Shown here piece by piece: positions 29,304 through 38,669 of a DNA stretch of 40,218 nucleotides. The notes beneath the pieces are model-generated. The model made no database searches and was not told where the DNA came from. It saw only the letters and a program-made list of their open reading frames with translations. Within the stretch, counting starts at the first letter, position 1, and each line of letters starts with the position of its first letter. Origin of the DNA: Alphaproteobacteria bacterium (GTDB taxonomy: Bacteria > Pseudomonadota > Alphaproteobacteria > Reyranellales > Reyranellaceae); assembly GCA_019235415.1 (NCBI GenBank), contig JAFAKN010000316.1, positions 1 to 40,218 on the forward strand, written 5' to 3'. The position numbers and the translations under genes are program-made.

Positions 29304-30380
29304 TCACGACATCGGGATGCGGAAGCATGGACCATAGTTTCCCTGACCGGATGGGATAGGAGTCTTCATTAGAGCGACGGCGGGGTCGCTCAGTCCGAAC
29401 GACATCGTGGAGACAGCCTCGTCGAACGAGTCCTGGCTGCCGGTCTCCCAGGCCCGGTTGAGCTGGTCCAGCATTGAGGTGAACTCTCGATCAAAGGTCG
29501 CGAGCAGGTCCCATGTCGCACGGGACACGTCGGCCCGCTGGTATCCGCCCAAAGGCACTGCGGCCACCGGCCATGCGTCAGTCGGAGGAAGCGATGGGCC
29601 TTCGTACAACCAGTTGCCGTTCACTGGTTCCTTCACCAGGCGCCGCCCGTGATAGATTTCGCCAAAGCGATAATAGTGCGAGAGATCGCCGGGACCCGTG
29701 TCCTCAGGCGAACGCTCCGAACCTTCACCCTGGTGCTTGATCAGGCGGATCGCCTGGATCACGTCGTCGAGTTTGGTCACTTTCTTCAGGCCCAGATAGC
29801 CGCTCAACTGTTTCTCCGGTGCCAGTGCGGGGTCGAGGCGGCTCAGGGTCTCTTCGATTGCCGTGTAGAACGCACCGATGGTCTGGAACGTGTTTTTGGT
29901 CGCCGCGGGGGCGGATGGCCTGAATTCCGGGAGTTCGATGGCCATGAACGTGCGCACAGCTTCGCGGGAAAAGCCTTGCAGACCTACCTCGAGCCCAGGA
30001 TGCACGCCCCCAGGCAGCGCGCAGGGATAGAGCGGGACGGCGCCGGGCGCGTTCAACCTGGGAGTGCCTCCGATCGCCGCGAGGACGTTGCACATCGTGG
30101 CCATGTGCAGCATCTCCTCGAGGACGATTTCCAGGATCGACCTTGCGGCGGGGGCGGCCGGATCCTTGATCGACCACAGGGCTGCCAAGTAGGGAGGTAT
30201 GGTCGCGAATTCCAGCTTGATGGCAGTCTGGACGGCGTCGTGCACCCAGTCCTTGTCGTGCTCGGGCGCCGGCACCCGCATCAGTTGGGCCATGGCGGCC
30301 TTCACGCCGATTCCCGACAGGCATGCAGTTGCCGCCGCAGTCGTTCCTGCAACGACAGACCGCCGAGAGACGTTGACCAT
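29304..30380 (-). CDS. exported VioB-type ferritin-like protein
   Basis: 358 residues. The N-terminus VNVSRRSVVAGTTAAATACL is a twin-arginine-type signal. The mature part is the ferritin-like domain found in iminophenyl-pyruvate dimer synthase (VioB): E57 in KLEFATIPPYL, E88/E89 and H92 in IVLEEMLHMA are one half of a di-metal site; the later FYTAIEETL and FGEIYHGRRL supply the other half. Location and metal use in the periplasm are inferred from the signal. The ATG at 30380 is preferred over an in-frame GTG at 30386 because AGGGG sits 5 bases before it. The gene is divergent from the mutase. The reaction is unknown; no violacein genes are near. Confidence 0.78.
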   Translation of the reverse strand: MVNVSRRSVVAGTTAAATACLSGIGVKAAMAQLMRVPAPEHDKDWVHDAVQTAIKLEFATIPPYLAALWSIKDPAAPAARSILEIVLEEMLHMATMCNVLAAIGGTPRLNAPGAVPLYPCALPGGVHPGLEVGLQGFSREAVRTFMAIELPEFRPSAPAATKNTFQTIGAFYTAIEETLSRLDPALAPEKQLSGYLGLKKVTKLDDVIQAIRLIKHQGEGSERSPEDTGPGDLSHYYRFGEIYHGRRLVKEPVNGNWLYEGPSLPPTDAWPVAAVPLGGYQRADVSRATWDLLATFDREFTSMLDQLNRAWETGSQDSFDEAVSTMSFGLSDPAVALMKTPIPSGQGNYGPCFRIPMS

Positions 30381-30493
30381 GGTCACCCCTGGGAGAAATA
30401 GGTCCTATGGGGGGCACGCCGCCGTTAAACGATGAAGACAACCTGGCCCGAGAGGGCTCGCTTTCACTCGGCATGACGCTTAAATAATCGGTC

Positions 30494-32650
30494 ATGTCCG
30501 ACTTCCCGAAGAAGACCCTCGCCGATTGGGAGAAGCTCGCGGCCAAGGAGCTGCGCGACAAGCCGCTCGCGTCGCTCGACTGGACCACGCCGGAAGGCAT
30601 CGTGGTGAAGCCGATCTATACCGCGGCCGACCTCGAGAACCTCGAGTCGGTGGGCTCGCTGCCCGGCTTCCCGCCGTTCACGCGCGGGCCGAAGGCCACC
30701 ATGTATGCCGGCCGGCCGTGGACCATCCGCCAGTACGCCGGCTTCTCGACCGCCGAGGAGAGCAACAAGTTCTATCGCGCCAATCTGGCCGCCGGGCAGA
30801 TGGGCCTCTCGGTGGCCTTCGACCTCGCCACGCACCGCGGCTACGATTCCGACCATCCGCGCGTGGTCGGCGATGTCGGCAAGGCCGGCGTGGCGATCGA
30901 TTCGGTCGAGGACATGAAGATCCTGTTCGACGGCATTCCGCTCGACCAGATGAGCGTCAGCATGACCATGAACGGCGCGGTGCTGCCGGTGCTGGCGGGC
31001 TACATCGTGGCCGCCGAGGAGCAGGGCGTGCCGCAGGACAAGCTCTCGGGCACCATCCAGAACGACATCCTGAAGGAGTTCATGGTCCGGAACACCTACA
31101 TCTATCCGCCCGGACCTTCGATGCGCATCGTGGCCGACATCATCGAGCACACCGCGCACCACATGCCGAGGTTCAACTCGATCTCGATCTCCGGCTATCA
31201 CATGCAGGAAGCGGGCGCGACCTTGGTGCAGGAGCTCGCCTTCACCCTGGCCGACGGCCTGGAGTACGTGCGCGCCGCGCTGGGCAAAGGCCTCGACATC
31301 GACGCCTTCGCGCCGCGGCTCAGCTTCTTCTTCTGCATCGGCATGAACTTCTTCATGGAGGTCGCGAAGCTCAGGGCCGCGCGCTACCTGTGGGCCGAGC
31401 TGATAAGGCCGTTCAATCCGAAGAAGCCCGATTCGCTGTCGCTGCGCACCCACTGCCAGACCTCGGGCGTGTCGCTCACCGAGCAGGACCCGTACAACAA
31501 CGTGATCCGCACCGCCTACGAGGCGATGGCCGCCGTCCTGGGCGGCACTCAGTCGCTGCACACCAACTCGTTCGACGAGGCGATCACACTGCCGACGCCG
31601 GTCTCGGCGCGCATCGCGCGCAACACGCAGCTGATCCTGCAGAACGAGACCGGGGTCACCCGGGTGGTCGATCCGCTGGCCGGCAGCTACTACGTCGAGA
31701 CGCTGACCTCGAGCCTGATCGCCGAGGCGCGCAAGCTCATCGGCGAGGTCGAGGCGCTGGGCGGCATGACCAAGGCAGTCGAAGCCGGCATGCCCAAGCT
31801 GCGCATCGAGGAGGCGGCCGCCCGCAAGCAGGCGCGCATCGATCGGGCTGAGGAAGTGATCGTCGGCGTCAACAAGTTCCAGGCCAAGGAAGAGCAGCCG
31901 ATCGAGATCCTCGAGGTCGACAACGACGCGGTGCGCAACGGCCAGGTGGCGCGCCTGCAGAGGATCCGCTCGACGCGCGACGAGCCCAAGTGCGTCGCGG
32001 CCTTGAAGGCGCTCGGCGAGGCGGCGCGCAACGGCACCGGCAACCTTTTGGCGCTGTCGATCGAGGCGACGCGCGCCCGCGCCACCGTGGGCGAGATCTC
32101 GTCGGCGCTGGAAGGCGTCTACGGCCGCTACCAGGCGACCATCCGCTCGATCTCCGGCGTTTATGCCGGCGAATGGGAAGGCGATGCGGGTCTCGAGCGC
32201 ATCCGCGGCGACATCTCGGCCTTCGCCGAGGAGGAGGGCCGCCGTCCGCGCCTCATGGTCGTGAAGATGGGCCAGGACGGCCACGACCGCGGCGCCAAGG
32301 TGATCGCGACCGCGTTCGCCGATCTCGGCTTCGACGTCGACATCGGCCCGCTGTTCCAGACGCCGGCCGAAGCGGCGCGCGCGGCGATCGAGAACGACGT
32401 GCACGTGATCGGCGTGTCGAGCCAGGCGGCCGGGCACAAGACGCTGGTGCCGCAGCTGATCGAGGAGCTCGGCAAGCAGGGCGGCTCGGACATCTTGGTG
32501 GTCGTTGGCGGCGTCATCCCGGCGCAGGACTACGACTTCCTGAAACAGGCTGGCGTCGCCGCAATTTACGGTCCGGGCACCAATATCCCGGCGGCCGCTG
32601 CGGAGGTCCTGTCGATCCTGCGCCAGCGCGACCAGAAGCGGGCAGCTTAG
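30494..32650 (+). CDS. scpA: methylmalonyl-CoA mutase, B12-dependent, homodimer type
   Basis: 718 residues. It interconverts (R)-methylmalonyl-CoA and succinyl-CoA in propionate and branched-chain degradation. The N-terminal TIM barrel has the mutase signature [17 protein letters not shown], typical of methylmalonyl-CoA rather than isobutyryl-CoA mutases, plus [20 protein letters not shown]. The C-terminal cobalamin domain (~585-718) has D595-G-H597-D-R-G, with H597 the lower axial cobalt ligand, and [12 protein letters not shown] and VVVGGVIP for the nucleotide tail. The length is that of a full catalytic subunit; no small subunit, MeaB chaperone or epimerase is in the window. It is divergent from the ferritin-like gene. 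Confidence 0.96.
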   Translation: MSDFPKKTLADWEKLAAKELRDKPLASLDWTTPEGIVVKPIYTAADLENLESVGSLPGFPPFTRGPKATMYAGRPWTIRQYAGFSTAEESNKFYRANLAAGQMGLSVAFDLATHRGYDSDHPRVVGDVGKAGVAIDSVEDMKILFDGIPLDQMSVSMTMNGAVLPVLAGYIVAAEEQGVPQDKLSGTIQNDILKEFMVRNTYIYPPGPSMRIVADIIEHTAHHMPRFNSISISGYHMQEAGATLVQELAFTLADGLEYVRAALGKGLDIDAFAPRLSFFFCIGMNFFMEVAKLRAARYLWAELIRPFNPKKPDSLSLRTHCQTSGVSLTEQDPYNNVIRTAYEAMAAVLGGTQSLHTNSFDEAITLPTPVSARIARNTQLILQNETGVTRVVDPLAGSYYVETLTSSLIAEARKLIGEVEALGGMTKAVEAGMPKLRIEEAAARKQARIDRAEEVIVGVNKFQAKEEQPIEILEVDNDAVRNGQVARLQRIRSTRDEPKCVAALKALGEAARNGTGNLLALSIEATRARATVGEISSALEGVYGRYQATIRSISGVYAGEWEGDAGLERIRGDISAFAEEEGRRPRLMVVKMGQDGHDRGAKVIATAFADLGFDVDIGPLFQTPAEAARAAIENDVHVIGVSSQAAGHKTLVPQLIEELGKQGGSDILVVVGGVIPAQDYDFLKQAGVAAIYGPGTNIPAAAAEVLSILRQRDQKRAA

Positions 32651-32662
32651 GCTGCGCCTGGG

Positions 32663-32836
32663 TTAGCTACCGGCGCACGGATAGGCGAAGAAATGGGAAC
32701 GCCAAAGATCGAGACCGTAGCCGCACAGCAGCAATAGCGCCGCGCCGGCCGCGATCGGAAAGCCGCGTCCGACCTCGCGACGACGGCGGACCGCTGCTGC
32801 AACATAACCTTCGCATTCGTGAAGGAAATCGACCAT
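32663..32836 (-). CDS. possible small single-pass membrane protein
   Basis: 57 codons between the mutase and porin genes, on the opposite strand. The protein has a basic region (AAVRRRREVGRG) followed by one hydrophobic segment (FPIAAGAALLLLCGYGLDLW) and a short tail. This is typical of real small membrane proteins, but there is no convincing ribosome site before the ATG at 32836 and a longer frame from 32938 is also open. No family is recognised. Confidence 0.3.
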   Translation of the reverse strand: MVDFLHECEGYVAAAVRRRREVGRGFPIAAGAALLLLCGYGLDLWRSHFFAYPCAGS

Positions 32837-32879
32837 CAACTGCGACCATGCTGAGCGGAGCCTGAGGGGAGCGTGCTCG

Positions 32880-34613
32880 ATGAGGCTGGGCGCGGGAATC
32901 AGCTCTGCTGCACTGGTCGTCGCCGTGGGTGCGGCCACTCCGGCCTTGGCGCAAGCCGGATCGCAGGATGCGCAGCTCCAGGAACTTCGAGCCCAGATCC
33001 AGCTGCTTCAGAGGCGTATCGACCAGCTCGAGGCCGCCTACAAAGCCCGCCAGCAGTCCACCGACCAGGCTGCACGCGACGCCGCCGCCAGGGCGCGCGC
33101 CGCCCAGGACCAGGCCGCGCGGGCGCAAGCGCGCGCCGACGCCGCGCAGGCCAAGGTTCAGGAACTCGAGGCGGCCAACCAGCAGCGGCCTGCCGGCGCT
33201 CCTGGCTTGGTGTACCCACCGCTGCCGCCCGGCGCATCACCCGAGCCGGTCGGTGGACCGCCGAAGCCCAAGTCGGACAAGCCGAACGGCTCGTTCGACT
33301 TGGGCGGCGTCACATTCACGCTGGGGGGCTTCATCGAGCTTGCCGGCTACTTCCGCTCGAACAACCAGAACCGCAGCATCGCGTCGAGCTTCAACACCAT
33401 TCCCTTCCTCGGTCCGACGCCGCAGGGCGACATCGGTGAGTTCGGCTTGACCGCCCAGCAATCGCGCTTCTCGGGCAAGGCCGAAGGCATGATCGACGAC
33501 GGCCTCAGGGTCGTCGGCTATGGCGAGCTCGACCTCCTGAACGGCGCGGGCAGCGCCAATTCGGTAGAGACCAATTCCTACACGCCGCGCTTGCGCCAAA
33601 TCTTCACCCAGCTCGAGTACGAGCCGTGGCAGGCCTATGGACTGGCCGGGCAAGCCTGGAGCCTGGCGACCCCGTTTCGCAAGGGTCTCGACCCGTTCGC
33701 CACCTGGCAGCCTCCGGTCATCGATGCCCAGTACATCGTCGGTTACGACTTTCTGCGCGTCCCGGCGCTGCGCGTGGTCAAGGGCTTCGGCGACGTTTGG
33801 GTCGGCTTCGAGGCCGCCACGCCGCAGACGGCGTTCGGCGGCGTCAGTAACCCGCCTCCGCCCGGCACGACCATCTTCACGACTTATCCCGGCGGTGGCG
33901 GGTTGAACCCGCAGGCCAACTACAGCGTCAACGTCGCGCCAGACCTGCTCCTCAAGGTCGCGGCCGACACCAAGCCCCTCGAGGACGTCACCGCCCATTT
34001 CGAGGCCTTTGGCCTGGCGCGCTGGTTCACCGACCAGATTTCCTTCGGCGGCCAGAGCGCCAACCTCACGACCTTCGGCGGCGGCATCGGCGGCAGCACC
34101 TACGTGACCCTCGGCAAGTGGTTCGACATCGAGGCCTCGGTGCTCTACGGCAACGGCATCGGCCGCTACGGCGCCGCGCAGCTGCCCGATGTGACCTTCA
34201 ATGCCAACGGCAGCCTGCAGACGCTCAACGAGGGAATGGGCACGGTCGGCGGCGTACTTCACGCCATTCCGGGCAAGTTGGACCTTTACGGGTTCTACGG
34301 CTGGGACTGGATCGGCAACAGCTACTATGCGGGGGGCGGTGGCTACGGCAATCCGGCCAACAGCAACATGGGATGCTTCAACCCCAATGCCCAGGCGCAG
34401 GGGCTGGGGGCGACCTGCACCGGCAACACGCAGTGGGTGAACGAGATCACCGCCGGCCTGAATTGGAACGTGTTCCGTGGCCGATTCGGCACGTGGCGGA
34501 CGGGCTTCCAATACTCGCACATCGCGCGCCAAGCCTATGCCGGCGTCGGCGGCTCGCCCTGGGCTGCGGATGACATGTTCATGTTCAACTTCCGCTACCT
34601 GCCGTTCGAGTGA
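32880..34613 (+). CDS. DcaP-like outer-membrane porin with N-terminal coiled coil
   Basis: 577 residues. A signal peptide of ~24 residues ends PALA. Residues ~28-105 form a heptad-rich coiled coil (LQELRAQIQLLQRRIDQLEA) expected to trimerise in the periplasm, followed by a Pro-rich linker to ~138. From FDLGGVTFTLGGFIELAGYF onward, alternating beta-strands with aromatic girdles run to the end (MFMFNFRYLPFE). This is the plan of DcaP-type trimeric porins, which pass small dicarboxylates and similar solutes; the solute here is unknown. GGGGAG lies about 9 bases before the ATG. The next gene on the same strand, a flavin monooxygenase, starts 100 bp downstream. Confidence 0.82.
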   Translation: MRLGAGISSAALVVAVGAATPALAQAGSQDAQLQELRAQIQLLQRRIDQLEAAYKARQQSTDQAARDAAARARAAQDQAARAQARADAAQAKVQELEAANQQRPAGAPGLVYPPLPPGASPEPVGGPPKPKSDKPNGSFDLGGVTFTLGGFIELAGYFRSNNQNRSIASSFNTIPFLGPTPQGDIGEFGLTAQQSRFSGKAEGMIDDGLRVVGYGELDLLNGAGSANSVETNSYTPRLRQIFTQLEYEPWQAYGLAGQAWSLATPFRKGLDPFATWQPPVIDAQYIVGYDFLRVPALRVVKGFGDVWVGFEAATPQTAFGGVSNPPPPGTTIFTTYPGGGGLNPQANYSVNVAPDLLLKVAADTKPLEDVTAHFEAFGLARWFTDQISFGGQSANLTTFGGGIGGSTYVTLGKWFDIEASVLYGNGIGRYGAAQLPDVTFNANGSLQTLNEGMGTVGGVLHAIPGKLDLYGFYGWDWIGNSYYAGGGGYGNPANSNMGCFNPNAQAQGLGATCTGNTQWVNEITAGLNWNVFRGRFGTWRTGFQYSHIARQAYAGVGGSPWAADDMFMFNFRYLPFE

Positions 34614-34713
34614 AGGGCGGTCAGCGCGCACGTAGGTGCCCTTCTCAAAGTTCGCGTGCGGGCTGGGCCCGTCTGCGCTTAGACTTGGCTCGCAAGCGCA
34701 CGAGCGGAGCACC

Positions 34714-35766
34714 ATGCAACAACCCCTGCGGCTGGGAATCTGGGCCCTGGTCCACGGCAATCGAGCCGCCCTGCACGACCCGGAAGAACCCTACGACGCG
34801 TCGTGGGATCGCAACCGTAAGCTCGTCCTGGAGGCCGAGCAGCTGGGCTACGACTGCACGCTGGTCGCGCAGCACACCGCCAATCCTCACCGCGAGGATC
34901 TCGACCAGCTCGAAGCCTGGACCTCGTCGGCGGCGCTGGCTGCGCTGACTTCGCGCATCGAGATCATCACGGCGATCAAGCCGATGCTCTACCATCCGGT
35001 CGTGCTGGCCAAGATGGCGCTGCAGATCGAGCACATCGCGCGCGGCCGCTTCGCGATCAACCTGGTGAACGCCTGGAATCGGGCGGAGATCGAGAAGGCC
35101 GGCATCGCCTTCCTCGAGCACGACGAGCGCTACGGCTACGGCCGCGAATGGCTTTCCGTCGTCGAGCCGCTGATGCGCGGCGAGCGGGTGAGCTTCAAGG
35201 GCAGGTATTTCGACGTCAGCGACTACATTTTGCGACCGCACCGTACCTTCCGCCCGCGGCCGCGCATCTATGTCGGCGGCGAATCGGAGCCGGCGCGCCA
35301 GCTCGTGGCCGACCTGGGCGACGTATGGTTCATCAACGGCCAACCGCTGGCCGACGTCGCCGGCCTGATCGCCGACCTCGCGCGGCGGCCGCGGGCCGGC
35401 GCACCGCTGCGCTTCGGCCTGTCGGCCTTCGTGATCGCGCGCGCCAGCGAGGCGGAGGCCGAGGCCGAGTACCGGCGCCTGCTGGCGCTCACGGCGCTCG
35501 ACGCCGATGCGCGAGTGATCCAGGAGCGCAACACGGACGCCCACGTCGTCATGAAGCAGACGATGAAAAAGTTCGAGAAGGTCGGCACCAACGGCGGCAC
35601 CGCCGCCGGACTGGTCGGCAGCTACGCGCAGGTCGCCGAGCGCATCCGTCAATTCCATCAGGCCGGCATCGAGACCCTGCTGCTGCAGTTCCAGCCTTTC
35701 GAGCGCGAGATGCGCCGGTTCGCCGCCGAGATCATGCCGCGGCTCAAGGTGCGCCAGGCTGCTTAG
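34714..35766 (+). CDS. luciferase-like FMNH2-dependent monooxygenase (SfnG/SsuD type)
   Basis: 350 residues, TIM-barrel flavin monooxygenase of the bacterial luciferase superfamily. Recognisable pieces are IEIITAIKPMLYHPVVLAKM, GRFAINLVNAWN, HDERYGYGREWL, VSFKGRYFDV and PRIYVGGESEPARQLVADLGD, the flavin-phosphate-binding end. The pattern is nearest to alkanesulfonate or dimethylsulfone monooxygenases, so desulfonation or sulfone oxidation is plausible but not proved. The ATG at 34714 has GGAG about 6 bases before it. No flavin reductase or ABC transporter is adjacent. DUF2332 follows after 31 bp, possibly in the same transcript. Confidence 0.86.
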   Translation: MQQPLRLGIWALVHGNRAALHDPEEPYDASWDRNRKLVLEAEQLGYDCTLVAQHTANPHREDLDQLEAWTSSAALAALTSRIEIITAIKPMLYHPVVLAKMALQIEHIARGRFAINLVNAWNRAEIEKAGIAFLEHDERYGYGREWLSVVEPLMRGERVSFKGRYFDVSDYILRPHRTFRPRPRIYVGGESEPARQLVADLGDVWFINGQPLADVAGLIADLARRPRAGAPLRFGLSAFVIARASEAEAEAEYRRLLALTALDADARVIQERNTDAHVVMKQTMKKFEKVGTNGGTAAGLVGSYAQVAERIRQFHQAGIETLLLQFQPFEREMRRFAAEIMPRLKVRQAA

Positions 35767-35797
35767 CGGTTAGGACCCCTGCATCGAGTCGCCGGAC

Positions 35798-36793
35798 GTG
35801 TCGCAGCAGGACATCGAGGCGGTGGGCGCCTTGTACGAGCGGTTCGCCGACGTCGAGGCGCGAGGTCGCTCGCCGCTCTATGAAGGCTTTGCGCGCGGCG
35901 TCGCCGCTGATGCCGAGCTGCTCGGGCGAATAGCAGACCTGCCGTCGACCAAGCGCCAGCCGAACCTGCTGCTCGCGGCGGTCCGCCACGTTGCAGGCCT
36001 CGCATGCGACCCCACGGCGTTCCGGCGCACGGCCCTTGCGCGTTGGCCGGAGGTGCGCGCGGTCATGCTGGCCCGGTCGACCCAGACGAATGAGCCGGGT
36101 CGCTGTGCGACGCTGCTGCCGTTGCTGGCGTGCCTGCCGCAACCGATCGCCTTGATCGAGGTCGGCGCTTCGGCCGGCCTATGTCTGTTGCCCGACCGCT
36201 ATCGCTATGCCTTCAACGGGCGGGAAGTCGGGACGTCGCGGGCGGCTTGCGAAACACCGGTCTTCGCCTGCCGCACCGAAGGGGCGGTGCCTGTCCCTGG
36301 CGGGCTGCCGGTCGTCGCTTGGCGCGCCGGGCTCGACCTCAATCCGCTGGATGCCACCGACGCCGACGCGACGGCGTGGCTGGAGACGCTCGTGTGGCCG
36401 GAAGCGACCGGGCGCGCCGAGAGGCTTCGCGCCGCCTTGGCGATCGCCAGAACCGTTCCGCCACGTGTGATCCGCGGCGATCTCCGCCACGATCTGCCGA
36501 GACTTGCCGCAGAGGCACCCAGTGACGCCACGCTGGTCGTATTCCATACCGCGGTGCTGGCCTATCTCTCCGATCCCGGAGAGCGGGCGGCATTCGCGAA
36601 CTCGGTTCGCGCGATTTGCGATCACTGGATCTCGAACGAGGCTCCTGCGGTCTTCCCGACGATTGCCGCGCAGGCGGGATCGCCGCCAGCACGCGAACGT
36701 TTCCTCCTCGCGCTCGACGGCCGTCCTGTCGCATGGACCGATCCGCATGGCACAGCGATGAAATGGATCGAGGACGCGCGAACGAGGAAATAG
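35798..36793 (+). CDS. DUF2332 family protein
   Basis: 331 residues, family of unknown function. The N-terminal helical part (SPLYEGFARGVAADAELL, then PNLLLAAVRHV) is typical of DUF2332. The centre has IALIEVGASAGLCL, which resembles the glycine-rich motif I of Rossmann-type SAM methyltransferases, followed later by VIRGDL and LVVFHTAVLAYL; a methyltransferase-like fold is therefore possible. It starts with GTG at 35798; no better start is close and the ribosome site is weak. It probably shares a transcript with the flavin monooxygenase upstream. It converges on the lipase-like gene (20 bp gap). Confidence 0.83.
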   Translation: MSQQDIEAVGALYERFADVEARGRSPLYEGFARGVAADAELLGRIADLPSTKRQPNLLLAAVRHVAGLACDPTAFRRTALARWPEVRAVMLARSTQTNEPGRCATLLPLLACLPQPIALIEVGASAGLCLLPDRYRYAFNGREVGTSRAACETPVFACRTEGAVPVPGGLPVVAWRAGLDLNPLDATDADATAWLETLVWPEATGRAERLRAALAIARTVPPRVIRGDLRHDLPRLAAEAPSDATLVVFHTAVLAYLSDPGERAAFANSVRAICDHWISNEAPAVFPTIAAQAGSPPARERFLLALDGRPVAWTDPHGTAMKWIEDARTRK

Positions 36794-36813
36794 AGCCGGG
36801 CGCCCGCGTTCAT

Positions 36814-38394
36814 TCACTCCCCGTAAGCCGGGGGCGGGCCGGAATGGGGCAGGCCCTTGTGCAACTCCATCAGCCAGCGCAACGCGAGCGCGCGCGACTG
36901 TCCGACGCCGAGGGCATCGAGGCGATTTCCGACGGCGGCCTTGGCGGCGTCTGCCTCCGCATCGGTTGCGGCTGCGGCAACCGCGCCGATGTCCTGCTGG
37001 AGCTTGGCGAACTCTTCCCGGGCGGCCGGGGCGGGGCCGCGGGCGCCCACCAGGACCTCGGCCGCGCCCGGTCGCATGAGGCCCAGGATGATCGAGCGCA
37101 CGTCGGCCCAATCCATCAGCGTCATGTGTTCCAGATGAGGGTCGCCGCTTGCCGGTCCACGCACCGTGTGGACGTGAGCCTGCGGCTGGGTCGCCAGGCG
37201 CGCCGACCAGGCGGGAATGACGCCGTCGCCCGGGCCGCCGAACGTCTTCAGCACGGTCTTGGCTTGCGGCATGCGCGGCTGGCTCGTGTCGTACCAGCCC
37301 CATTGCTGCATGACCTTCGTCTCCAGGGCAGGCGCAGCACCGTTCAGTTGCACGCCGCGGATATTGTGCAGCTTGGCCGACATTGTGGGATCGAGCGCCT
37401 GCGCGACCGCGCGATATTCGCTTCGCCCCTTGTCGACGTAGCTTTGGAACCAGGTCCAATTGTCGCCCGGTTGCGGGCCCCTGATGGGATAGCGGCAGAG
37501 GTTCGGACTACCGGGATTGTCGGGGTCCTGCATGTACGGATCGACCCGGATCGCGCGATCGTCGCTGTCGAAGCTCGGATAGCGATCGAGCGGGAACTCG
37601 GGATCACCCTCCAGCTGCCCGCGATTGGCGTCGTAGGTGTCGCTGTCGAGGAAGAACAGCGAGAAGCCGCCGGGCAGGGTGGCGATGACCTTGGTGATCT
37701 CGTCGAGATTGTAGAGCGGCCCAAGGGCAGGCTCGGAGACGAAAAAGCGCTCGGTCTGGCCGGGGTTGCCATAGAACGGCGTGCCGACGGTGATCGCGAG
37801 CCGCAACTGCCGGCAGAAAGGATGCTGGTGCTTGTTCAGGATCCATTTCACCAGCATGCCGCCGAAGCTGTGTCCGACGATGGTCGCGCCCTGCATCGGA
37901 TCGGGCCAGCCGCGGTCCTGGGCGCGGCGCGTGACTTCAGGGAACAGCAGGTCGAGCAGGAAATTCACGTTCCAGTCGGCGTCGCGACGAAAGTCCCAGC
38001 CGACCATCAGCAGATCGAGGCCGTTGACGTTGCACCAGTTGGTGAAGCCGTCATAGGGATGCAGGGCGCAGTTGCGCAACGGCCCGTTGGCGACGACAAA
38101 CTGCTTGCGGTCGTCCACGTTGCCATCCATCTGCATCAACAGAGCGCCCTGGTCGAGGAAGATCTTCTTCAAGTCGACCCACAGCGTTTCGTACTCGTAG
38201 CTGCCCCCCAGCGCGCCGCTGAACGGCTGCGTGGCCCGTGCGAGCTCGGAGCCCATACCGCCCGGCAGGAGGATCACCGTTCTCTGGTTGTCGCTTCCGC
38301 GATGCGTGCCGTAGCTGTTGAGAAAGCTGTCGATGGCGCCGTTCATCATCCGCAGCTGCTCGTTCATGAGCTGCGCGTCGTAGTCGCTCATCAT
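36814..38394 (-). CDS. large LCAT/lipase-like alpha/beta hydrolase
   Basis: 526 residues. ILLPGGMGSEL near residue 41 is the oxyanion/lid start seen in LCAT-like acyltransferases and lipases. The nucleophile elbow is GHSFGG with S176; the acid is probably the Asp in GGPGDGVIP and the histidine in PHLEHMTLMDW near residue ~440. The last ~70 residues are Ala-rich helices. There is no signal peptide, so it is cytoplasmic or exported by another route. The frame is open further upstream, but the paired ATGs at 38394/38391 preceded by GGGGGATC fit best. It is a monocistronic minus-strand gene; the substrate is unknown. Confidence 0.8.
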   Translation of the reverse strand: MMSDYDAQLMNEQLRMMNGAIDSFLNSYGTHRGSDNQRTVILLPGGMGSELARATQPFSGALGGSYEYETLWVDLKKIFLDQGALLMQMDGNVDDRKQFVVANGPLRNCALHPYDGFTNWCNVNGLDLLMVGWDFRRDADWNVNFLLDLLFPEVTRRAQDRGWPDPMQGATIVGHSFGGMLVKWILNKHQHPFCRQLRLAITVGTPFYGNPGQTERFFVSEPALGPLYNLDEITKVIATLPGGFSLFFLDSDTYDANRGQLEGDPEFPLDRYPSFDSDDRAIRVDPYMQDPDNPGSPNLCRYPIRGPQPGDNWTWFQSYVDKGRSEYRAVAQALDPTMSAKLHNIRGVQLNGAAPALETKVMQQWGWYDTSQPRMPQAKTVLKTFGGPGDGVIPAWSARLATQPQAHVHTVRGPASGDPHLEHMTLMDWADVRSIILGLMRPGAAEVLVGARGPAPAAREEFAKLQQDIGAVAAAATDAEADAAKAAVGNRLDALGVGQSRALALRWLMELHKGLPHSGPPPAYGE

Positions 38395-38553
38395 GGTCGC
38401 GATCCCCCGATTAGGCGGCGTTGGTCCGCCGCCACAATACAGCAGAGGCGCGCGCAGTCTATGCCGATATGCGAGGAGTGAAATGAAATTTCTCGGGATG
38501 GTTGCAGGAGCCGAATGCCTCACCCAAAGCAACCTGCGCTGGGGGCGCGCCAC

Positions 38554-38650
38554 CCTGCCTTCGCCGAAGCGAAGCCGCTTCGGCTCCGCGCAGGCAGGTC
38601 CAGTGGCACGATCTATGGTTTCGGCAAAGACGCGCGACTGAAGTCGCGCG
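38554..38650. repeat. cluster of hairpin-forming repeats
   Basis: Three inverted repeats lie in the 275-bp gap between the lipase-like and Cys-rich exported genes. CCTGCCT (38554-38560) pairs with AGGCAGG (38592-38598) and encloses GCCGAAGCG (38563-38571) / CGCTTCGGC (38576-38584) with a 4-base loop. CGCGCGAC (38631-38638) pairs with GTCGCGCG (38643-38650) around TGAA. The last lies just past the stop of the minus-strand exported gene (38670) and may be its terminator. No T-run follows. Confidence 0.6.
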
Positions 38651-38669
38651 CCCCAGCAACCGCGTTCAA

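Noticed and set aside
30464-32437. A 657-codon antisense frame over methylmalonyl-CoA mutase
   Set aside because: Shadow of a clear, highly conserved plus-strand enzyme; no motif of its own.
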